A stretch of DNA of 64,000 bases from positions 124,001 to 188,000 of the forward strand of contig NZ_CAJYDW010000018.1 in assembly GCF_913774235.1 (NCBI RefSeq), written 5' to 3'. A program made the position numbers and the translations under genes. Origin of the DNA: an uncultured Pseudomonas sp. Its GTDB lineage: Bacteria > Pseudomonadota > Gammaproteobacteria > Pseudomonadales > Pseudomonadaceae. Position 1 is the stretch's first letter, and each line of letters opens with the position of its first letter. Below, one piece after another: positions 27,701 through 36,785 of the stretch. The notes beneath the pieces were generated by a model, which saw only the letters and a program-made list of their open reading frames with translations, had not been told where the DNA came from and searched no databases.

Positions 27701-28424
27701 AGCCCCGGCCAGGCAGCAACCGCTGCAGATCGCCATGGACGTCGATGTGCTGGTCGGCGCCGACAAGCTCAGCTTCGATGCCTTCGGCCTGTCCGCCGAG
27801 ATCGTCGGCAAGGTGCATATTGGCGACAACCTCGACACCCGCGGCGAATTGAATCTGCGCAATGGGCGTTACAACGCCTATGGCCAGCGTCTGACCATGA
27901 GACGGGCGCGGCTGTTCTTCCAGGGGCCCATCGCCCAGCCGTACATCGATGTCGAGGCGGTGCGGGTGGTGCAGGAGCAGAACGTCACCGCCGGCCTGAG
28001 GCTCTCCGGTTTCGTGCAGCAGCCGCGTATCGAGGTGTTCTCCGAGCCGAGCATGAGCCAGGAACAGGCGCTGGCCTACCTGGTACTGGGACGGCCCCTG
28101 TCCAGCGGCAGCGAAGGGGACAACAACGTACTCGGCCAGGCCGCTCTGGCGCTGGGCCTGGCGGGTAGCTCCGGCACCGCTGGCGAGCTGGCCCAGCGGC
28201 TGGGTATCCAGAATTTCCAGCTCGACACCGCGGGTTCCGGCGACAAGACCAGTGTCGTCGCGTCGGGCAATCTCACCGATCGGCTGTCGCTGCGTTATGG
28301 TGTCGGAGTTTTCGATTCGGCCAACACGGTCGCGCTGCGTTACCAGCTCACCCGCCGGCTCTATCTGGAGATCGCCAGTGGCCTGGCCAACTCCCTGGAT
28401 TTCTTCTATCGCCGCGATTTTTGA
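24735..28424 (+). CDS. tamB: Translocation and assembly module protein TamB
   Basis: AsmA-like inner-membrane protein that spans the periplasm to contact TamA. 1229 residues: an N-terminal membrane anchor (GILAALLGALILLLVLVLSN, about 8-27), a long run of beta-strand-rich repeats, and a C-terminal TamB/DUF490 domain (about 900-1229) with NLRNGRYNAYGQRLTMRRA, QALAYLVLGRPLSS and KTSVVASGNLTDRLSLRYGV. It starts with GTG inside the tamA stop codon, so synthesis is coupled. TamB-like proteins form hydrophobic grooves that move phospholipids, in line with the mla-related gene at 63 kb, although the two are not linked here. Confidence 0.93.
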   Translation: MKSLGGVVLGILAALLGALILLLVLVLSNASIGRALLGQVPGLTLTGFQGRLGSQWQAQQLVWQGGATRVTVDEPQFAWRPGCLLRLQLCIDTLVASRVAIDQAPSSEPAPAQSGPVRLPSLGLPLAVRLGEVRLGQVLYNGAEQARDLQLQARWQADGVAIERLAGAAYGLTLDTQGHLQPKGDWPLQLSGTLGLPAPDQAPWSLALKVEGELQETLRLTADSSGYLPGQLTGTVQPLVEHVPADLQLVANGFKAASLPDTLRLNDLKLTARGDLAAGYALVGQATLPGEGGPVALNLDGAVDAKGARIAALRLQATPEQRVVLAGQLDWQQGLAADATLDWRDFPWRRLYPMAEPPVTLQRLQGEVAYRDGGYLGNLKAEATGPAGAFTLVTPFSGDTTQLNLPSLDLQAGQGRAQGKVNLGFAEGVTWQVALDLSRLDPAFWVAQLPGSLAGPLRSSGTFKDGRLQLDADLDLKGRLRNQPAVLAAQAKGAGEQWQVSQLDIRLGDNRIQGQGALDQRLQGQLQLDLRRLAQLWPDLAGSAQGRLDLGGTLKAPAGQLRLNGRQLAYADNRIAGLALTADLDERQRGKLELSAQGLQAAGRDFGVLRLQGQGDRRQQQADLTLDGPPVKLALNAGGTLADNGDWKGQLARGSVAASGQNWTLASPARIERLANGRLELGRHCWRSGAASLCGDDQQLLPDTRLAWHLRAFPLASLQPLLPPELAWQGSLDGDVDLRLPKAGPDGEVRLQAGRGSLKLRDAAGQWQTFSYDSLDVTSALKPQQVDTQVRLTSADLGRLDVQARLDPRDPNQALAGRFQLQGLNLALGKAFVEGIEHLEGKINGAGELGGTLLQPRVNGQLQLTGGDIGGGSVPTRLQDLGLTARIQGDTAVLDGGWRSGTQGRGQIQGSVGWAQGLDVNVAVTGDRLPVNVEPYAQLEVAPNLKILMKDGRLALAGEVRVPRGHIQVRQLPPSTVKVSDDAVIVGQEAPARQQPLQIAMDVDVLVGADKLSFDAFGLSAEIVGKVHIGDNLDTRGELNLRNGRYNAYGQRLTMRRARLFFQGPIAQPYIDVEAVRVVQEQNVTAGLRLSGFVQQPRIEVFSEPSMSQEQALAYLVLGRPLSSGSEGDNNVLGQAALALGLAGSSGTAGELAQRLGIQNFQLDTAGSGDKTSVVASGNLTDRLSLRYGVGVFDSANTVALRYQLTRRLYLEIASGLANSLDFFYRRDF

Positions 28425-28505
28425 GTCGAGGACGCGCAAGGCTTTGATCGGCCGCGGAAAACGTGTTTACTCCCTGTCCCCGTCTCATGAGAAAAGGAGC
28501 AATTC

Positions 28506-29006
28506 ATGGCAACCGTCAATCTGCGCGGCAATCCGGTCGAGGTGCAGGGCAACCTGCCGCAGCCTGGCCAACAGGCACCGGCTTTCAGCCTGGTCAATGG
28601 CGACCTGCAGGACGTCACCCTGGCCAGCCTCGCCGGCAAGCGCAAGGTGCTCAACATCTTCCCCAGCGTCGATACCCCGACCTGTGCCGCTTCGGTACGC
28701 AAATTCAACGCGGAAGTCGACAAGCTGGATAACACCCTGGTGCTCTGCATCTCGGCTGACCTGCCGTTCGCCCAGAAGCGTTTCTGCGGTGCCGAAGGTC
28801 TGGAGAAGGTGGTGAACCTCTCCACCCTGCGCGGTGCCGAATTCCTGCAGAACTATGGCGTCGCCCTGGCCAGCGGCCCGCTGCAAGGCCTGGCCGCACG
28901 TGCCGTGGTGGTGCTGGACGAGCAGGACAAGGTGCTGCACAGCGAGCTGGTCCCTGAAATCGGCCAGGAGCCGAACTACGCCGCGGCCCTGGCGGTGCTG
29001 GGCTGA
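28506..29006 (+). CDS. tpx: Thiol peroxidase
   Basis: Atypical 2-Cys peroxiredoxin that reduces hydrogen peroxide and lipid hydroperoxides. 166 residues. Peroxidatic Cys60 sits in [15 protein letters not shown], resolving Cys94 in [10 protein letters not shown]; both match the E. coli Tpx positions within one residue. AAAAGGAG is 6 nt before the ATG. Single gene, followed at about 170 bp by a strong hairpin. Confidence 0.95.
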   Translation: MATVNLRGNPVEVQGNLPQPGQQAPAFSLVNGDLQDVTLASLAGKRKVLNIFPSVDTPTCAASVRKFNAEVDKLDNTLVLCISADLPFAQKRFCGAEGLEKVVNLSTLRGAEFLQNYGVALASGPLQGLAARAVVVLDEQDKVLHSELVPEIGQEPNYAAALAVLG

Positions 29007-29176
29007 TCGATCGTCGTCCGCCGCAGGTACCGGGCGGGCATTGGGGGGCTCGGGACGTTGACGCAAGAGTGGACGAGTGATCTTTCCGGCGGGACGTGGC
29101 AATGCTGTTCGGGCAGTCCGTCAACGCGGGAAATCGTCAACCGGTGCAGTTAACTTCTGAAACACCCTACCTGTAG

Positions 29177-29206
29177 AACGGGCAGGCACCTTGGTGTCTG
29201 CCCGTT
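29177..29206 (+). terminator. Hairpin between tpx and muxA
   Basis: A 13-bp stem (29177-29189 with 29194-29206) containing one G-U pair and a 4-nt CTTG loop. It starts with AA and ends in TT(T), so it resembles an intrinsic terminator. It separates tpx from the efflux operon, about 170 bp after the tpx stop. Confidence 0.7.
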
Positions 29207-29296
29207 TCGCCTTGAGTAAAATGGCGGTAAAGGGACTGGTTTTTACTGCATCCCTGCTGCTTACCTTCTCGCCTTCCCTGCGTGTACGTATCCCTG

Positions 29297-30532
29297 ATGT
29301 CCGACTCTTCTTTCCATACTGCTTCGCGTCGCCGACTGCTCTGGCCGCTCGTCATCGTTATCCTGGTGGCCGCCGGCGGCTGGTACTGGTATCACCAGCA
29401 CACGCAGCAGAATGTCGCGGCGGCGGGGAAAGGTGCCCGTGGAGCGTTCGGCATGAACGGACCTACGCCGGTGCGGGTGGTGGCGGTGGAGCAGCGCAGC
29501 TTTCCCATCGTGCGCAAATCCATCGGTACGGTGACAGCGCTCAACACCGTGAACGTCCGTACCCGGGTCGCCGGCGAGCTGGTGCGGGTGGCCTTCGAGG
29601 AAGGCCAGAAGGTCAGGGCCGGCGAGCTGCTGGCGACCATAGACCCACGTCCCTACGAGGTGGCCCTGCAGCAGGCCGAGGGCACCCTGCAACAGAATCA
29701 GGCGCAGCTGCGCAACGCCGAGTTGGACCTCAAGCGCTACCAGGGGCTGTTCCGCGAAGACAGCATCGCCAAGCAGACGCTGGATACCCAGGAAGCCCTG
29801 GTCAACCAGTATCGCGGCACCCTCAAGAACAGCCAGGCGGCGGTGGCCGACGCCAAGCTGAACCTGGCCTTCACCCAGATCAAGGCGCCCATCGCCGGCC
29901 GCGTCGGCCTGCGCCAGCTGGATGGTGGCAACCTGCTCTCCGCCAACGACAGCACCGTGGTGGCCGTGATCACCCAGACCCAGCCGATCTCGGTGGTCTT
30001 CACCCTGCCGGAAAGCCAGCTCGGCGAGTTGCTCAAGCGCGCCCGCGCCGGCCAGGCGCTGGCCGTCGAAGCCTGGGATCGCGGCGGTACGCAAAAGGTC
30101 GCCGAAGGCACCCTGCAGAGCTTCGACAACCAGATCGACACCGCCACCGGCACCCTCAAGTTTCGCGCCCGCTTCGCCAACGGCGATGAGGCGCTGTTCC
30201 CCAATCAGTTCGTCACCGTGCGTGTGCGCGAGCAGGTGCTGGACCAGGCGCTGGTGCTGCCTTCGGCATCCATCCAGTTCGGCTCCAATGGCACCTTCGC
30301 CTACGTGGTGGGGGCCGACAACAAGATCCAGGTGCGCAGTCTCAAGCTGGGGCCGGACGACGGCAGCCTGACCGTAGTCACCGAGGGCCTGGCCGCCGGT
30401 GACCGGGTGGTGACCGAGGGCACCGATCGCCTGCGCGAGGGCACCGAGGTGGAAGTCGTCACCGGTGCCTCGGCGCCACCCAGCGAACCGGCCAAGCCGG
30501 CGGTACGCAAGCCCGGCAAGACCCAGGGCTGA
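29297..30532 (+). CDS. muxA: RND efflux membrane-fusion protein MuxA (MdtA-like)
   Basis: Periplasmic adaptor of the MuxABC-OpmB multidrug pump, 411 residues. A single N-terminal membrane segment (about 12-30, WPLVIVILVAAGGWYWY) is followed by the MFP pattern: SIGTVTALNTVNVRTRVAGE, a coiled-coil hairpin (about 115-180), APIAGRVGLRQLDGGN, and a C-terminal beta-barrel/membrane-proximal region. Start: ATG at 29297; a GTG 5 codons upstream is possible and neither has a good ribosome site. It leads a four-gene operon with two RND pump genes, the MdtABC arrangement. No regulator gene is adjacent. Confidence 0.92.
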   Translation: MSDSSFHTASRRRLLWPLVIVILVAAGGWYWYHQHTQQNVAAAGKGARGAFGMNGPTPVRVVAVEQRSFPIVRKSIGTVTALNTVNVRTRVAGELVRVAFEEGQKVRAGELLATIDPRPYEVALQQAEGTLQQNQAQLRNAELDLKRYQGLFREDSIAKQTLDTQEALVNQYRGTLKNSQAAVADAKLNLAFTQIKAPIAGRVGLRQLDGGNLLSANDSTVVAVITQTQPISVVFTLPESQLGELLKRARAGQALAVEAWDRGGTQKVAEGTLQSFDNQIDTATGTLKFRARFANGDEALFPNQFVTVRVREQVLDQALVLPSASIQFGSNGTFAYVVGADNKIQVRSLKLGPDDGSLTVVTEGLAAGDRVVTEGTDRLREGTEVEVVTGASAPPSEPAKPAVRKPGKTQG

Positions 30533-30541
30533 TCGGCCGCG

Positions 30542-33500
30542 ATGGATATCTCGCGCCCGTTCATCCTGCGCCCGGTCGCCACCACCCTGTTGATGGTGGC
30601 GCTGCTCATCGCCGGTCTGCTGGCCTATCGGCTGCTACCGGTGGCTGCCTTGCCGCAGGTGGACTATCCCACCATCCGGGTGCTCACCCTCTATCCCGGC
30701 GCCAGTCCCGACGTCATGACCAGCGCCGTCACCGCGCCACTGGAGCGCCAGTTCGGCCAGATGCCCGGGTTATCGCAGATGGCCTCCACCAGCTCCGGTG
30801 GCGCCTCGGTCATCACCCTCAGGTTCAACCTGGAGCTCGACCTGTCGGTCGCCGAGCAGGAAGTCCAGGCGGCGATCAACGCGGCCAACAACCTCTTGCC
30901 CAACGACCTGCCGGCTCCACCGGTGTACAACAAGGTCAATCCGGCCGACACGCCCATCGTCACCCTGGCGATCAGTTCCAGGACCTTGCCGCTGCCCACC
31001 CTTTACGACCTGGTCGATACCCGCATGGCGCAGAAGCTGGCCCAGGTCAGCGGGGTAGGGATGGTCAGCCTGGCCGGCGGCCAGCGCCCGGCCGTACGCA
31101 TCCAGGTCGATCCCGACAAGCTGGCCGCCCACAACCTGACCCTGGCCGACGTGCGCAGCCTGGTCACCAGCGAGAACACTAACCAGCCCAAGGGCAGCTT
31201 CGACGGTCCCACCCGGGTGGCCACCCTGGACGCCAACGACCAGATACGCGATCCCAAGGCCTACGGCGAGCTGATCCTCAACTATGCCGACAATGGCGCC
31301 CTGCGTCTGGGTGACGTGGCTACCATCGCCCAGGGCGCGGAAAACGATCGCCTGGCCGCCTGGGCCAATCGCAGCGGTGCCATCCTGGTCAACGTCCAGC
31401 GCCAGCCCGGTGCCAACGTCATCCAGACCGTCGACCGCATCCAGGCGCTATTGCCCAGCCTGCGGGAAAGCCTCCCGGCCGGTCTCGACATCGCCGTGCT
31501 CAGCGACCGCACCGAGACCATCCGCGCCGCGGTCACCGACGTCCAGCACGAGATGCTGCTGGCGGTCGGCCTGGTGGTCATGGTCACCTTCGTCTTCCTG
31601 CGCCGCTTCAGCGCCACCCTGATTCCCTCGGTCACGGTGCCGCTGTCGCTGATCGGCACCTTCGGCGCCATGTACCTGGCCGGCTTCTCGCTGAACAACC
31701 TGTCGCTGATGGCCCTGACCATCGCCACCGGCTTCGTCGTCGACGACGCCATCGTCATGCTGGAGAACATCTCGCGGCATCTGGAGGAGGGCGCCACCCC
31801 ACTGGAAGCCGCGCTCAAGGGCGCCCGGCAGATCGGCTTCACCCTGGTGTCCCTGACCGTCTCCCTGATCGCCGTGCTGATTCCGCTACTGTTCATGCAG
31901 GACGTGGTCGGCCGGCTGTTCCGCGAATTCGCCATCACCCTGGCGGTGGCCATCCTCATCTCCCTGGTGATCTCCCTCACGCTCACCCCGATGATGTGCG
32001 CGCGGCTGCTCAAGCAGGAACAGGCCGCGGAACAGCGCTTGGTCTGGCTGGAGCGGTTGATCGCCGGCTATGGCCGGGCCCTGCGTTGGGCGCTGCTGCA
32101 CCGGACGCTGATGTTGCTCCTGGCGGTGGCGACCTTCGTGCTCACCGCGGTGCTCTACCTGCTCGTGCCCAAGGGCTTCTTCCCGGCCCAGGACACCGGC
32201 TCCATCCAGGGCATCACCGAGGCGGCCCAGTCCATCTCCTTCCGCGCCATGAGCGAGCGCCAGCAGGCCCTGGCCGAGGTGGTGCTGCAGGACCCGGCGG
32301 TGGCGAGCCTGTCGTCCTATATCGGCGTCGATGGCGACAACGTCACCCTCAACAGCGGGCGCATGCAGATCAACCTCAAGCCGCAGAGCGAGCGCGACGT
32401 GACCGCCCTGGAGGTGATCGACCGCCTGCGGCCCGAGGTCGCCAAGGTGGTGGGCATTACCCTCTACATGCAGCCGGTGCAGGATCTCAGTGTCGAGGAT
32501 CGCGTCAGTCGGACCCAGTATCAGCTCAGCCTCGATTCGCCCGATGCCAACCTGCTCGACACCTGGGTGCCGCGCCTGACCCAGGCCCTGCAACAGCGTC
32601 CGGAACTCACCGACGTCACCAGCGACCTGCAGAACAAGGGCCTGCAGCTGTACCTGACCATCGACCGCGACGCCGCGGCGCGCCTCGGTGTCCAAGTGTC
32701 GGCCATCACCGATGCCCTCTACGATGCCCTGGGCCAGCGGCAGATCTCGACCATCTACACCCAGGCCAACCAGTATCGGGTGGTGCTCGCCAGCGCCGCT
32801 GCCGACAGCCTGGGGCCAGACGCCCTGAGCCAGGTCTGGGTGAAGGCGGGCAGTAGTACCAGCTCCAGTGGCAGCAGCGGGACCGGCACCGCGACCACGA
32901 CGGAAACCGCCACCGATACCGCTCGTGCGCCGGTGCGACTGTCGAGCTTGGTGAAAATGGAACAGCGCCCGACTCGGCTGGTGATCAACCACCTGAGCCA
33001 ATTCCCCGCGGTGACGCTGTCCTTCAACCTGGCGAGCGGCGTCTCCCTGGGGGCCGCGGTGGCCGCCATCGACGCGGCCAAGCAGGAGATCGGCCTGCCG
33101 ATCGGCATCAACACCCGCTACCAGGGCGCGGCGGCAGCCTTCCAGGCGTCGCTGTCCAGCACCTTGTTGCTGATCCTGGCCGCGGTGGTAGTGATGTACA
33201 TCGTCCTCGGGGTGCTCTATGAGAGCTTCATCCACCCCCTAACCATCCTCTCGACGCTGCCCTCGGCGGCCATCGGTGCGCTGCTGGCGCTCTTGCTCAC
33301 CGGTAACGACCTCGGCCTCATCGCGGTGATCGGCATCATCCTGCTCATCGGCATCGTCAAGAAGAACGCCATCATGATGATCGACTTCGCCCTGGACGCC
33401 GAACGGCACCAGGGGCTGAGGCCCGAGGAGGCCATCTACCAGGCGGCGTTGCTGCGCTTTCGGCCGATCCTGATGACCACCCTGGCCGCCTTGTTCGGCG

Positions 33501-33673
33501 CGGTGCCGCTGATGCTGGCCACCGGCGCGGGCGCCGAGTTGCGCCAGCCGCTGGGTCTGGTGATGGTCGGCGGCCTGCTGGTCAGCCAGGTGCTGACGCT
33601 GTTCACCACCCCGGTCATCTACCTGGCCTTCGACAGCCTGGGCGAGCGCCTGGGTCGGCGCAAGGCGGCCTGA
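30542..33673 (+). CDS. muxB: RND efflux transporter MuxB (MdtB-like)
   Basis: Inner-membrane proton-driven transporter, 1043 residues, one of two RND subunits that form a heterotrimer with MuxC. It has the RND start [19 protein letters not shown], the TM4 proton-relay acidic pair D401-D402 in [14 protein letters not shown], and the conserved [17 protein letters not shown] Ser/Thr/Gly-rich stretch (about 769-796, [20 protein letters not shown]) interrupts the second porter region and is not expected in MdtB. It begins 9 bp after muxA. GGCCGC upstream is a poor ribosome site; translational coupling is likely. Confidence 0.93.
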   Translation: MDISRPFILRPVATTLLMVALLIAGLLAYRLLPVAALPQVDYPTIRVLTLYPGASPDVMTSAVTAPLERQFGQMPGLSQMASTSSGGASVITLRFNLELDLSVAEQEVQAAINAANNLLPNDLPAPPVYNKVNPADTPIVTLAISSRTLPLPTLYDLVDTRMAQKLAQVSGVGMVSLAGGQRPAVRIQVDPDKLAAHNLTLADVRSLVTSENTNQPKGSFDGPTRVATLDANDQIRDPKAYGELILNYADNGALRLGDVATIAQGAENDRLAAWANRSGAILVNVQRQPGANVIQTVDRIQALLPSLRESLPAGLDIAVLSDRTETIRAAVTDVQHEMLLAVGLVVMVTFVFLRRFSATLIPSVTVPLSLIGTFGAMYLAGFSLNNLSLMALTIATGFVVDDAIVMLENISRHLEEGATPLEAALKGARQIGFTLVSLTVSLIAVLIPLLFMQDVVGRLFREFAITLAVAILISLVISLTLTPMMCARLLKQEQAAEQRLVWLERLIAGYGRALRWALLHRTLMLLLAVATFVLTAVLYLLVPKGFFPAQDTGSIQGITEAAQSISFRAMSERQQALAEVVLQDPAVASLSSYIGVDGDNVTLNSGRMQINLKPQSERDVTALEVIDRLRPEVAKVVGITLYMQPVQDLSVEDRVSRTQYQLSLDSPDANLLDTWVPRLTQALQQRPELTDVTSDLQNKGLQLYLTIDRDAAARLGVQVSAITDALYDALGQRQISTIYTQANQYRVVLASAAADSLGPDALSQVWVKAGSSTSSSGSSGTGTATTTETATDTARAPVRLSSLVKMEQRPTRLVINHLSQFPAVTLSFNLASGVSLGAAVAAIDAAKQEIGLPIGINTRYQGAAAAFQASLSSTLLLILAAVVVMYIVLGVLYESFIHPLTILSTLPSAAIGALLALLLTGNDLGLIAVIGIILLIGIVKKNAIMMIDFALDAERHQGLRPEEAIYQAALLRFRPILMTTLAALFGAVPLMLATGAGAELRQPLGLVMVGGLLVSQVLTLFTTPVIYLAFDSLGERLGRRKAA

Positions 33674-33674
33674 G

Positions 33675-36600
33675 GTGAATCTTTCGGCGCCTTTCATCGC
33701 CCGGCCGGTGGCTACGCTGCTGCTGAGCCTGGCGCTATTGCTCGCCGGCGCCATCGCCTTCCGCCTGCTACCGGTGGCGCCCCTGCCGCAGATGGACTTC
33801 CCGACCATAACCGTCTCCGCCAGCCTCTCCGGCGCCAGTCCGCAGGTGATGGCCTCCAGCGTCGCCACGCCGCTGGAGCGTTCCCTGGGTAGCATCGCCG
33901 GCATCAGCTCCATGACCAGCCGCAGCAGCCAGGGCTCGACGCAGATCATCATCCAGTTCGACCTGGACAAGGACGTCAATACCGCCGCCCGGGAAGTCCA
34001 GGCGGCCATCAATGCCTCGCGCAACCTCTTGCCCAGCGGCATGCGCCAGATGCCGCGCTACCGCAAGGTCAATCCGTCCCAGGCACCCATCATGGTGTTC
34101 TCGCTGACCTCCAAGACCCTGAGCAAGGGCGAGCTCTACGACCTGGCCTCCACGGTGCTGGCCCAGAGCCTGTCCCAGGTCAACGGGGTGGGCGAGGTGC
34201 AGATCGGCGGCAGCTCTCTGCCGGCGGTGCGCGTCGAGCTGGAACCGCGCCAGCTGGAGCACTATGGCCTGGCGCTGGACGATGTCCGCACCGCCATCAA
34301 CAGTGCCAATCAGCGCCGGCCCAAGGGCGCGGTGGCCAACGACGAGCACAACTGGCAGATCCAGGCCAACGACCAGCTGTTCAAGGCTGCCGACTACGCC
34401 CCGTTGATCATCCGCTACCAGGACGGGGCGGCCTTGCGCCTGCGCGACGTCGCCAAGGTCAGCGATGCCGTGGAGGATCGCTACAACGCCGGCTTCTTCA
34501 ACGACCAGAGCGCCGTGTTGCTGGTGGTCAATCGCCAGGCCAACGCCAACATCATCGAGACCATCGCCGCGCTCAAGGCACGCCTGCCGGCGCTGGAAGC
34601 CATCGTCCCGGCCAGTGCGCGGCTGGAAGTGGCCATGGACCGATCCGGGGTGATCAAGGCCACCCTGCACGAAGCCGAGCTGACCCTGATCATCGCTGTC
34701 TTCCTGGTGATCGGTGTGGTCTGGCTGTTCCTCGGCCGGCTGCGCAGCGCGGTGATCCCGGCCCTGGCGGTGCCCATCTCGCTGGTGGGCACCTTCGCCG
34801 TCATGTACATCCTTGGCTTCTCGCTCAATACCCTGTCGCTGATGGCGCTGATCCTGGCAGCGGGGCTGGTGGTGGACGATGCCATCGTGGTGCTGGAGAA
34901 CATCGCCCGCCATATCGACGAGGGCATGGCGCCGCTCAAGGCGGCCTACCAGGGTACCCGCGAGGTGGGCTTCACCCTGTTGTCGATGAACGTCTCCCTG
35001 GTCGCCGTCTTCGTCGCCATCCTGTTCATCGGCGGCATCGTCGAGAAGCTGTTCCGCGAATTCTCCCTGACCCTGGCGGCGGCCATCCTGGTGTCGCTGG
35101 TGGTGTCCCTGACGCTGACGCCCATGCTCTGCGCGCGCTGGCTCAAGCCCCATGACCCGCAACACGAGGGTCGTTTGCAGCGGTTCAGTGAGCGTACCCA
35201 TCGTCGCCTGGTGGCGGGCTACGATCGCACCCTGGGCTGGGCGCTGCGGCATCGGCGGCTGACCCTGCTCAGTCTGTTCGCCACCATAGCCCTGAATGTG
35301 GCGCTCTATGTGGTAGTGCCCAAGACCTTCATGCCGCAGCAGGACACCGGCCAACTGATCGGCTTCATCCGTGGCGACAACGCCCTGTCGTTCCAGGTGA
35401 TGCAGCCTAAGATCGAGATCCTGCGCAAGGCCCTGCTGGCCGATCCCGCGGTGGCCAGCGCCTCCGGCTTCGTCGGTAGCTCCGGCTCCGGCAGCGGGGT
35501 GAACAACGCGGTGATGCTGATCCGCCTCAAGCCTATCGCCGAACGCAAGCTGGATGCCCAGCAGGTCATCGACCGCATTCGCGCCACGGTGCCCCAGGTG
35601 CCCGGGGCCCGGCTGTTCCTCATGGCCGACCAGGACCTGAGATTCGGCGGTCGCCAGCAGAGCACCTCCTCCTATGAGTACAACCTGCTCTCGGGCGACG
35701 TCGGGCTGCTGGAAACCTGGCAGCCCAAGGTGCTGGCCGCGCTCAAGGCCCTGCCGGAGCTGACCGCGGTAGACGGTCGCGAAGGCAGCACCCAGCAGAT
35801 CACCCTGCAGATCGACCGCGAGAAGGCCAAGCGCCTCGGCGTGGACATGGAGACCGTGGCCGCGGTACTTAACAATTCCTTCGCCCAGCGGCAAATCTCG
35901 ACCATCTACGAGCCACTGAACCAGTACAAGGTGGTGATGGAGATCAATCCACGCTATGCCCAGGACCCGACCGTCCTCGAGCAGGTCCGGGTCATTACCA
36001 GTAGCGGTGCCCAGGTGCCGCTGGCGGCCTTCGCCTACTACACCAACAGCCTCGCCGAAGACCGGGTCACCCACGATGGCCAGTTCGCCTCGGAAAGCAT
36101 CAACTTCGACCTGGCCCCGGACGTCAGCCTGGAGCAGGCGACCCGGGCAGTGCAGCGCGCCGTGGCGGCCATCGGCCTGCCCAGCGACGTCCAGGGGCGA
36201 CTGGGGGGCTCCGCCAACATCTTCGCCAGCACCGTATCTGGACAGCCGCTGATGATCCTCGGCGCCCTGGTGCTGGTTTACATCGTCCTCGGCGTGCTCT
36301 ACGAAAGCTATGTCCACCCCCTGACCATCCTCTCGACACTGCCGTCGGCCGGGGTAGGGGCCTTGCTCGCCATCCAGCTCACCGGCGGCCAGTTCAGCCT
36401 GATCTCCATGCTCGGCCTGTTCCTGCTGATCGGGGTGGTGAAAAAGAACGCCATCATGATGGTGGACCTGGCGCTGCAGCTGGAACGCCAGCAGGGGCTG
36501 TCGCCGGAAGAGGGCATCCGTCAGGCCTGCCTGCTGCGCCTGAGACCCATCCTGATGACCACCATGGCGGCCATCCTCGGCGCCGTGCCGCTGCTGATCG

Positions 36601-36785
36601 GCAACACCGAGGGCGCCGAGATGCGCCAGCCGCTAGGCCTGGTGATCGTCGGCGGCCTGGTGCTGAGCCAGATTCTCACCCTGTACACCACCCCGGTGGT
36701 CTATCTCTATTTCGAACGCCTGCGCCGTCGCGTCAATCGCTGGCGCGGCATCCGCACCGACGCTGCCCTGGATACGCCGCTATGA
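33675..36785 (+). CDS. muxC: RND efflux transporter MuxC (MdtC-like)
   Basis: Second RND subunit of the pump, 1036 residues. The GTG start is 1 bp past the muxB stop and encodes FIARPVATLLLSLALLLAG, the usual MdtC-type N-terminus. The proton-relay pair is in GLVVDDAIVVLENI. It shares most motifs with MuxB but lacks the Ser/Thr-rich insertion. The heteromultimeric use of two different RND proteins is established for MdtBC and reported for MuxBC. The stop overlaps the opmB start by 4 bp. Confidence 0.93.
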   Translation: MNLSAPFIARPVATLLLSLALLLAGAIAFRLLPVAPLPQMDFPTITVSASLSGASPQVMASSVATPLERSLGSIAGISSMTSRSSQGSTQIIIQFDLDKDVNTAAREVQAAINASRNLLPSGMRQMPRYRKVNPSQAPIMVFSLTSKTLSKGELYDLASTVLAQSLSQVNGVGEVQIGGSSLPAVRVELEPRQLEHYGLALDDVRTAINSANQRRPKGAVANDEHNWQIQANDQLFKAADYAPLIIRYQDGAALRLRDVAKVSDAVEDRYNAGFFNDQSAVLLVVNRQANANIIETIAALKARLPALEAIVPASARLEVAMDRSGVIKATLHEAELTLIIAVFLVIGVVWLFLGRLRSAVIPALAVPISLVGTFAVMYILGFSLNTLSLMALILAAGLVVDDAIVVLENIARHIDEGMAPLKAAYQGTREVGFTLLSMNVSLVAVFVAILFIGGIVEKLFREFSLTLAAAILVSLVVSLTLTPMLCARWLKPHDPQHEGRLQRFSERTHRRLVAGYDRTLGWALRHRRLTLLSLFATIALNVALYVVVPKTFMPQQDTGQLIGFIRGDNALSFQVMQPKIEILRKALLADPAVASASGFVGSSGSGSGVNNAVMLIRLKPIAERKLDAQQVIDRIRATVPQVPGARLFLMADQDLRFGGRQQSTSSYEYNLLSGDVGLLETWQPKVLAALKALPELTAVDGREGSTQQITLQIDREKAKRLGVDMETVAAVLNNSFAQRQISTIYEPLNQYKVVMEINPRYAQDPTVLEQVRVITSSGAQVPLAAFAYYTNSLAEDRVTHDGQFASESINFDLAPDVSLEQATRAVQRAVAAIGLPSDVQGRLGGSANIFASTVSGQPLMILGALVLVYIVLGVLYESYVHPLTILSTLPSAGVGALLAIQLTGGQFSLISMLGLFLLIGVVKKNAIMMVDLALQLERQQGLSPEEGIRQACLLRLRPILMTTMAAILGAVPLLIGNTEGAEMRQPLGLVIVGGLVLSQILTLYTTPVVYLYFERLRRRVNRWRGIRTDAALDTPL

